A model generated the notes under the pieces. That model ran no database searches. It saw only the letters and a list, made by a program, of their open reading frames with translations, and was not told where the DNA came from. A program made the position numbers and the translations under genes. Positions 54,001 through 63,000 of a DNA stretch of 64,000 bases are shown here, in pieces. Position 1 is the stretch's first letter, and every line of letters starts with the position of its first letter. Source of the stretch: Azospirillum brasilense (lineage in GTDB: Bacteria; Pseudomonadota; Alphaproteobacteria; Azospirillales; Azospirillaceae); contig NZ_VITI01000003.1 of assembly GCF_007827795.1 (NCBI RefSeq), positions 342,090-406,089 on the forward strand. Direction: 5' to 3'.

Positions 54001-57000
54001 GCGTCGTACCGGCCAGCGTCGTTTCCCCGTTGAAGGTGATCGGACTGTTGGCCGAGCTGTAGGCGCCGTCGAGCGTCGTGGCGTCGTTGTAGGTCTGGGC
54101 GCCGCTGGTCGTCACCGATTTCAGGCTGGTGGTGCCGTCGGCGTCGGTGGTCAGGCTGGCGAGCGCCGTCGTGCCGCCCACCGCCGCGTTGAACTGCGTG
54201 GCGCCGCTGCCGTTGACGGTCAGCGCCTGGGCGCCGTTCACCGTCCCGTTGAAGGTCACCGCACCGCTGCCGGCGTTGACCGTGGCGGCCCCCGCCAGCG
54301 TCACCGGGCCGGCGACGGTGAAGGCGCCGTTGCCGGTGGCGTAGGTGCCCATCAGGCTGGTTTCCCCGCCGTAGCTCTGGGCACCCGCCGTGGTCACGTT
54401 GACGAGGCTGGTGTAGCCCGTGCCGGTGGTCAGGCTGGCGAGCGCGGTCGTGCCGCCCACCGCCGCGTTGAACACCATCGCCCCGGTCGAGATCGCCGTC
54501 AGCGCCTGGGCGCCGTTCACCGTCCCGTTGAAGGTGATCGTGCCGTAGCCCGCATCCACCAACGTGGTCCCAGCCAGAGTCGTCGCACCGTTGAAGGTGA
54601 TCGGGCTGTTGAGCGAGCTGTAGGCGCCGTTGAGCGTCGTGGCGGCGCTGTGGGTCTGGGCGCCCGTGGTGGTGACGTCCAGGAAGCTGGCCGTGGCGCC
54701 CGCGTTGGTGGTCAGGCTGGCCAGAGCCGTCGTGCCGCCCACCGCCGCGTTGAACTGCGTCGTCCCCGTCCCGGCGATGGTCAGCGCCTGGGCGCCGTTC
54801 ACCGCGCCGTTGAAGGTGGCCGTCCCGGCGTTCACCGTCGTCGCCCCGGCCAGCGTGGCCGCCGCGTTGGCGGTGACCGTGCCGCCCGTGTAGGTGCCGT
54901 CCAGCGTCACCGCGTCGTTGTAGGTCTGCGCGCCCGTCGTCGTCACCGACTTCACGCTGCTGGTGCCGGTGGCGTCGGTGGTCAGGCTGGCGAGCGCCGT
55001 CGTGCCGCCCACCGTGCCGGCGAACTGCGTCGTGCCCTTGTTGTTGACCGCCAGGGCATGGGCACCGTCCACCGTGCCGGCGAACAGCACGCTCGACCCG
55101 CCGTTGACCGTCGTGTCGCCGGCCAGCGTCGCCGCACCGTTGGCGGCGAAGTTGCCGCTGCCGGTGGTGTAGGTGCCATTCAGCGTGACCGCGTCGTTGT
55201 AGGTCTGTGCGCCCGTCGTGGTGACGGTGCGCAGGCTGCTGGTGCCGCCGGCGTCGGTGGTCAGGCTTGCCAGCGCCGTCGTGCCGCCGACCGTGCCGCT
55301 GAACTGCGTCGCGCCCTTGCTGTTGATGACCAGGGCCTGGGCGCCGTCCACCGTGCCGGCGAACAGAACCGATCCGCCGTTCACCGTCGTCGCCCCGGCC
55401 AGCGTCGCCACACCGTTGGCGGTGAAGGCGCCGCTGCCGGTGGTGTAGGTGCCGTCGAGCGTCACCGCGTCGTTGTAGGTCTGCGCGCCGGTGGTCGTCA
55501 CCGATTTCACGCTGCTGGTGCCGCCGGCGTCGGTGGTCAGGCTGGCGAGCGCCGTCGTGCCGCCCACCGCGCCGTTGAACTGCGTCGCGCCCTTGCTGTT
55601 GATGACCAGGGCCTGGGCACCGTCCACCGTGCCAGCGAACAGAACCGATCCGCCGTTCACCGTCGTCGCCCCGGCCAGCGTCGCCGCACCGTTGGCGGTG
55701 AAGGCCCCGCTGCCGGTGGTGTAGGTGCCATTCAGCGTGACCGCGTCGCTGTAGGTCTGTGCGCCCGTGGTCGTCACCGATTTCACGCTGCTGGTGCCGC
55801 CGGCGTCGGTGGTCAGGCTCGCCAGCGCCGTCGTGCCGCCGACCGTGCCGGTGAACTGCGTCGTGCTCTTGTTGTTGATGACCAGGGCGTAAGCACCGTC
55901 CACCGTACCGGCGAACAGGACGCTCGACCCGCCGTTGACCGTCGTGTCGCCGGCCAGCGTCACCGCACCATTGGCGGCGAAGGCGCCGCTGGTGGTGGCG
56001 TAGGCGCCGTTGAGCGTCGTGGCGGCGCCGTGGGTCTGGGCGCCCGTGGTGGTGACGTCCAGGAAGCTGGCCGTGGCGCCCGCGTTGGTGGTCAGGCTGG
56101 CCAGAGCCGTCGTGCCGCCCACCGCCACGCTGAACTGCGTCGTCCCCGTCCCGGCGATGGTCAGCGCCTGGGCGCCGTTCACCGCGCCGTTGAAGGTGGC
56201 CGTCCCGGCGTTCACCGTCGTCGCCCCGGCCAGCGTGGCCGCCGCGTTGGCGGTGACCGTGCCGCCCGTGTAGGTGCCGTCCAGCGTCACCGCGTCGTTG
56301 TAGGTCTGCGCGCCCGTCGTCGTCACCGACTTCACGCTGCTGGTGCCGGTGGCGTCGGTGGTCAGGCTGGCCAGAGCCGTCGTGCCGCCCACCGTGCCGG
56401 CGAACTGCGTCGTGCCCTTGTTGTTGACCGCCAGGGCATGGGCACCGTCCACCGTGCCGGCGAACAGCACGCTCGACCCGCCGTTGACCGTCGTGTCGCC
56501 GGCCAGCGTCGCCGCACCGTTGGCGGCGAAGTTGCCGCTGCCGGTGGTGTAGGTGCCATTCAGCGTGACCGCGTCGTTGTAGGTCTGTGCGCCCGTCGTG
56601 GTGACGGTGCGCAGGCTGCTGGTGCCACCGGCGTCGGTGGTCAGGCTGGCCAGCGCCGTCGTGCCGCCCACCGTGCCGGTGAACTGCGTCGCGCCCTTGC
56701 TGTTGATGACCAGGGCCTGGGCACCGTCCACCGTGCCGGCGAACAGAACCGATCCGCCGTTCACCGTCGTCGCCCCGGCCAGCGTCGCCGCACCGTTGGC
56801 GGCGAAGTTGCCGCTGCCGGTGGTGTAGGTGCCGTCGAGCGTCACCGCGTCGTTGTAGGTCTGCGCGCCGGTGGTCGTCACCGATTTCACGCTGCTGGTG
56901 CCGCCGGCGTCGGTGGTCAGGCTGGCGAGCGCCGTCGTGCCGCCCACCGCGCCGTTGAACTGCGCCATTCCCTTGTTGTTGACCACCAGGGCGTGGGCGC

Positions 57001-60000
57001 CGTCCACCGTGTTCATGAACAGAACGCTCGACGTGCCGTCCACCGTCGTGTCACCGGCCAGCGTTACCGCACCGATGGCCGAAAAGACCGCGCCGGTGGC
57101 GTAGGTCCCATCCAGCGTCACTGTGCCGCTGTAGGTCTGGGCGCCGGTGGTCGTCACCGACTTCACGCTGGCCGTCCCGCCGGCGTCGATGGTCAGGCTT
57201 GCCAGCGCCGTCGTGCCGCCCACGGCGCCGCTGAACTGCGTCGCGCCACTGCTGGTGATCACGAGAGAGTTGGCCCCGTTCACCGTGCCGCTAAACAGCA
57301 CGTTTCCGCTGCCGGAGTTCACCGTGGTGCCGCCCGCCAGCGTCGTGGCGCCGGTGACGGTGAAGGTGCCGTTGCCGGTGGCGTAGGCGCCCTGGAGGCT
57401 GGTCGCGCCGGTGTAGCTCTGCGCCCCCGTCGTCGTCACGGCGCGCAGGCCGATGGTCCCCGCGGAGGCCGTCAGATAGGCCAGGTTGCTGGCCGCACCG
57501 CCCAGCGTCACGCCGCCCTGCGCCGCGTTCAGGGTCGCCCCGTACCCGCCGCCGTTCAGCGTGCCGCTCACCGACAGGTCGCCGCCGGTCGCGGTCACCG
57601 TGCGGTTGGTGCCCGACAGGATCAGGTTCCCAGTGACGGTCACCGACTTGCCGGACAGCGCACCGCCCAACGTGGTGTTGCCGGTGTAGGTCTGCGTGCC
57701 CGTGGTGGTGACGTTGCCCAGGGCGATGCTGGTGCCCTGCACCGTCACGCTCGCCCGGGTGTCGTCCGGCCCCGTGCTGCTGACCGCCTTGGTCAGGGTG
57801 ACCGTACCGCCCGTGGAGACCAGGGAGATGGTTCCGCTGCCCCCGGCGGTGATGCCGGTGGTGGCGTTGCCGTCGCTGATGGCGCCGCTGGCGGTGACGG
57901 AGATGTCCCCGTTCGTCGTGGAGAGATTGCCCAGGGTGAAGCCGGTGCCGGCCAGATAGATCCCGCCCGTCCCGGTCACCGTCGCCGAGATGTTGGCGAT
58001 GCTGCTGGTGAAGGCGGCGCTGCTGGTCCCGATCCCGGTGTTGGAGGTCAGGTTCAGCGTGCCGCCGGTCAGGCTGGTGCCATTGCCGGTCAACAGGCTG
58101 CCGCCCGCCGCCGACAGGTTGATCGTCCCGGTCGGTCCCGCGTTGACCGCGCCGACCGTCAGGTCGCCGGTCGTCGCGGTCAGGCTGACCGTGCCGATAC
58201 CGGTCACCGAGGTCGCGGTCATGCCGGTGCTGCTGGTGGCGGTGACAGTGCCTGCGGCGTTGAGGGTCGTTGCCGTCAGCGTTCCGGTGTTGTTGACGGT
58301 CAGGTTCTTGCCGGAGCCGGTCAGGCTGGCGTCGATGGTGCCGACCGTGGTGTTGAGGGTCGTGTCGCCGCCGTTGGAGCCGCTGGCGAAGGTCAGCGAG
58401 GCCGCGGTGATCGACAGCGCCCGCGGCGAGGCGCCCGCGGCCACCACGTCGGTGGCGCCCTTCAGGGTCAGCGCGCCGGTGCCGAGGTTGATCGCCGCGG
58501 TCGGCAGGGTCAGCACCCCGCCGGACTGCAGCAGCAGGTTGCCGCTGGTCATCGACAGGCCGGCGCTGGCATCCAGGTTGCCGGCGGTGCGGATGTAGGC
58601 GGACCCGCCCGCCCCCAAGGTGACGAGGTTGTTGCCCAGCGTCAGCGCGGCGCTGTTGATGTTGTCGACCGAGATGACCGGCGTGGTGCCGGTGGCGGTC
58701 AGGCCGGTCAGGCTGGACACGTTCATCTTGAGCGGCGTGCCGGCGCCGGTGGTGGCGTCGGTCACGGTGCCGATGTCGCCGCCGTTGGCGGTCAGGCTGG
58801 CCGAATAGCCCGTCACATGGGTGCCGTTGCCGCTGCCCAGGATGGAGCCGGCGGCGGTCAGGGCGACCGCTCCGCTGGAGGTGTTGGCCGACACCGACTG
58901 GACGGTCATCGTGCCGGCGGACGCGATGATGACCGAGCCGCTGGAGGCGGTGGCCGAGGTGACGGTGACGCCGCTGGTGGTGGCGTCGGTCACATAAACG
59001 CTGCCGGTGGCGCTCGCCAGGGTCAGGCCGCCGGTGGTGGTCTGGACCGAACGGGTGGAGGTGCCGACGCCCTTGCCGCCGGTCAGCGACACGGTGCCGC
59101 CGACGATCCGCGTCTCGGCAAGGCCGTCGTCATACACCCCGCCCCCGGTGGAGCTGAGGGAAACCGCGCCCGTGCCGGCATCGATGCTGCCGGCGATGAT
59201 GTCGGCGTCCGCGGCGGTGGAGGAGATCGTGATCGCGCCGCCGCCGGTGCTGGCACTGACCACCTGGAGGCGGTCGCCGGCCTGCACGTCGATCTTGCCG
59301 CCGGTCGTCGCGGCGTAGGCGAGCGCGGTGGCGCCGGTCGTGCTCAGATAGATGTCGCCCGATCCGCCGTTCGCCTGCACCTGGGCGCCGCCCACGCCGA
59401 CGCGGGCGGAGGAGGTGCCGATGCCGCCGGCGCCGTTCAGCGCGACGGTCTTGCCCGTGACCGCGGAGCCGCCGTTGGCGGCCAGGATCTTGCCGCCGTT
59501 GCCGGTGGCGCTCAGCGTGACCGAGCCGTTGTTGGCGCCCGCCGTCACCGTCCCGGCGGTGATGGAGCCGCCGGTCGAGGTCACGGTGATGCTGTTGCCC
59601 GCCGCGTCGGTGGCGATGGCGACGTTGGTCAGCGTGATGTTGCCGCTACCCGACACCACCACCGGGCCGTTGTTGACCGCGGCCGTCAGTCCGCCGGTCA
59701 GCGATCCGGCAATGTCGAGATAGAGGCCGCCCGCACCCGTGACGTTGGTGGTCAGCGCCCCGGTGCCGGACGTCGTGACCTTGAACGCCGAGTCCGCCGT
59801 GCCGATGCCGGCGGCCGCCGTCAGCGTGGTGCTGCCGTTGCCGAGGCTCAGGCTGGAACCCCCGCCGACGATCCGGCCCGTCGTCGCCGTCAGCGTCAGC
59901 GCCTTGCTGTTGTCGTAGGAAACGTTGGAGACGGTCAGGTCGCCGGTCGCCGCGATCACCGTCAGGGCGCCGCCCGTGGTGATGGAGCTGAGGTTCAGCC

Positions 60001-63000
60001 CCGCCGCGTTCTTGACGAACAGCCCGCCGGTGCCGCTGCTGGCGGTCAGGCTGGACACGTTCATGCCCAGCGCCGTGGCCGCACTGCCGATGGCGCTGCT
60101 GTTGCCCTGCTCGTTGGTCTTCTTCTGGGCGTCCAGCTTCAGAGAGCCGGCGGTGATGGTGGAGCTGTTGTTCACCGCCGTGATGTTGCCGGCGGACGCG
60201 CTGTTGCCCGTCGCCGTTAGGCTGACCGTGCTGGAAGCGCCCGTGTTCACCGTGCCGATGGCGATCGCCCCCGGCGCCTTGAAGGTGAAGTCCAGGCCGG
60301 TGCTGTCGGTCAGCGTGGTGAAGGTGGTGACGCCGCCGCTGTCCGTGACGTTCCAGCTCAGGTTGGTGGCCGTCAGGCTCATCGTGCCGGAGGTGGTGGT
60401 TCCGGTGGACGGCGTGCGGTCGATGGTCAGCTTGGCGAGGTCGAGCGTGTCGGCGACGTTGAAGGTGCCGGGCGTCTTCAGCGTCAGGTCGGTCGTCGCG
60501 ACGTTGAGCGTGGACCCCGTGTCGGCGATGCCGCCCTTGACCGCGGACAGCTCGACGCTGCTGCCGCTCACCAGATTGCCGCTGTTGGCGCGGATGTTGC
60601 CGTCGCTGCTGGTCAGCGACACCTTTCCGGTCGTGGTGATGGTGCCGGCCGTCAGGAGGCCGGTTCCCTGGGAGCCGGTCGACAGCGTGATCGCGCCGCC
60701 GCCGGTGCTCACCACCGATTGGGCGATCAGGCTCTTGCTTTCCGACACGGTGATGCTACCGGCGGCGCTGGCGGTCAGCGTCGTGGTGCCGCTGGAGCCG
60801 GCCTGCATCGAAATGGCGCTGACGTTGCCGATGGACCCGGTCGCCGTCAGGTTCACCAGATTGCTGCCACTGATCGTGCCGCTGAGGATCGAGCCGCCCT
60901 GGTTGTTGATGACCGCGTTGGCGCCGTTCATGGAGATCGAGCCGAGCGCGATGTCGCCGGTGGAGTTGTTCAGGGTCAGCGCGCCACCCAGATTCATGGC
61001 GTCGATGACCGTCGAACCGTGCAGGTTGATGACGGCGCCGTTGTTGGCGTTCACCGTGAGGTTGCCGGTGGTGATGCCGACGAATTGCCCACCGGTTTCG
61101 CCGACCGAGCCGGAGGAGGCGTTCAGTTCCGCGATGCCGGCGTTGATCTTGAGGTTCGGGGCGCCGGTCCCAACGATGCCGGGGGAGGCGACGAGCTTGA
61201 TCGTGCCGGTCTTGCCGACGTCCAGACCGCCGACGACCATCTTGCGGTGGCTGTCGAAGGTGAAGCGCACGCCGCTGCCGTCGGTCAGCGAGGCGAGCGC
61301 CATCGCGCTGCTGCTCTCGCTGCCGCTCAGCGCGATGGCCGCGCCTGCCGTGTCGACCGAGGTCAGGCTGTAGGTGCGGTTGGTGATGCTCGACGAGGTG
61401 CTCTTGATCTTCAGCGTGCCGATGCGGGTGTCGGACTCGACGTAGAGGTCGCCGGTGACGTTGAAGGTCGCGGACGACGACGACAGGTGGATCTTGTTGC
61501 TGGAGGAGCCGATGGCGCCGCCGCCGCTGCTCAGGGTCGCGGTGCCCGCGGTGATGCGGTTGGCCGGGTTGCCCGCCGTCGCCGAGGCGGCACCCAGGAT
61601 GTTCCCCGCGCTGGTCAGGTCGACGGTGCCCCAGCTCTGCACGTTCAGCGTGCCGATGGACAGCGCGTGCTGGGTGTCCAGCTTGAAGGCGAGACCGGTG
61701 GCGTCGGTCAGGTTGCTCAGCGTGGTGGTGGTGCCGTCGTCCGTCATGGTGAAGACGAGCTGCGGCGCGGTGATCTGATAGGTGCCGGCGCCGGTCGTCC
61801 GCGAGCTGGTCAGCGACAGCGCGGTCAGGTCCCGGCCGTTGTCCACGAAGGCGTCGGTCGCCGTGCTCAGCGCCAGCGTGTCGGCCATCGTCGCGATGTG
61901 GCTGGAGGACGATCCCGCCTGACCGATGGTCCCGGTCGCGGTGAGGGTGACCGTGCCGGCGGTCACCTTCGAGTTGCCGTTGCTGAGGATGTCCTTGCCG
62001 TTGCCGGTGGTCTCGATGGACACCTTGCGGGACAGGCCGCCGTTGATCGTCCCCAGGGCGACGCTGTTGTCGCTCTTGAACGAGAAGTCGAGGCCGCTGC
62101 TGTCCACGACGCTGCCGAGGGTGTACTGGCTGCCGGTGTTGCTGTCGGTCAGCGCGAAGGTCAGCCCTTCCGACCGGATGTCGTAGACATTCTGCGTGCC
62201 GGAGGAGGCGTGCCTGACATCCAGGCTGAGGGCGTACAGGTCGGCGCTGTTCGTCAGGTGGACGTTGCGACCGGCGGTCACCTCCAGGGTCTGCGTCTCG
62301 GTCAGCAGCGGCGTGCCGGACGCCCCGATGGAGCCGCCCTCGACCGTCAGCGTCACCTTGTCCGCGCTCAGCGGCTTGGTTCCGGACTGGAGGAGCGACC
62401 CGTTGTTGGTCACCTTGATGTCCGCCGAGGAACCGGCTTTCACATCCTTCAGCGTCAGGGTACCGGTGTTGCTGAGCGTCAGCGATCCTTTCAGATCGGC
62501 CGACAGGGTACCGACCTGGGTGGTGAAGCGGGACCCGCTGCTGGTGTGTTCAACGCTCGTCCCCTTCAGCGTCAGGCTGCTCGCGGTGACGGTCGTGCCG
62601 CTGCTGTTCGTGGCGCTGATGCTGGAACTGCCGGAATTGGCGGTCAGATCGACGGTGCCGGTGCTTCCGACATCGATCTTGGCGATCCGCAGGGCCTTGT
62701 CGTTGCTGATGTTCAGCTTCAGCCCGCTCTGGGTAACGTTCGTCACCGCCAGGCCGTCGTTCGTCGAATCGCTGAAGGTGGCGGTCAGGCCGGTCGAGGT
62801 GATGGAGTAAGTGTTGGTGCCGCCGCCGGACTTGTTGTGCCGGGAATCCAGCGTCAGATCGGTCAGCGTGGCGTTGTTGCTGACCGCCACGTTGCCGCCC
62901 GAGGCGATGGACAGTTTTTGCGTGCTGGTCTGCACTTGGTTGGTGCCGCCGACGTTGCCGCCGCTGCCGATCGCGGTCAGGGAGACCGAACCCGCCGTGA

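Noticed and set aside
53490..57420. Regular repeats that might look like a CRISPR or satellite array
   Set aside because: Period is ~276 bp, a multiple of three, in one open reading frame. There are no short repeats with unique spacers and no cas genes.
51797..60220. A 2,807-codon open frame on the + strand, antisense to the giant exoprotein
   Set aside because: It mirrors the repetitive GC-rich coding strand, is extremely Arg/Gly/Ala/His-rich and has no domain pattern. The minus frame is longer and has a sensible composition.
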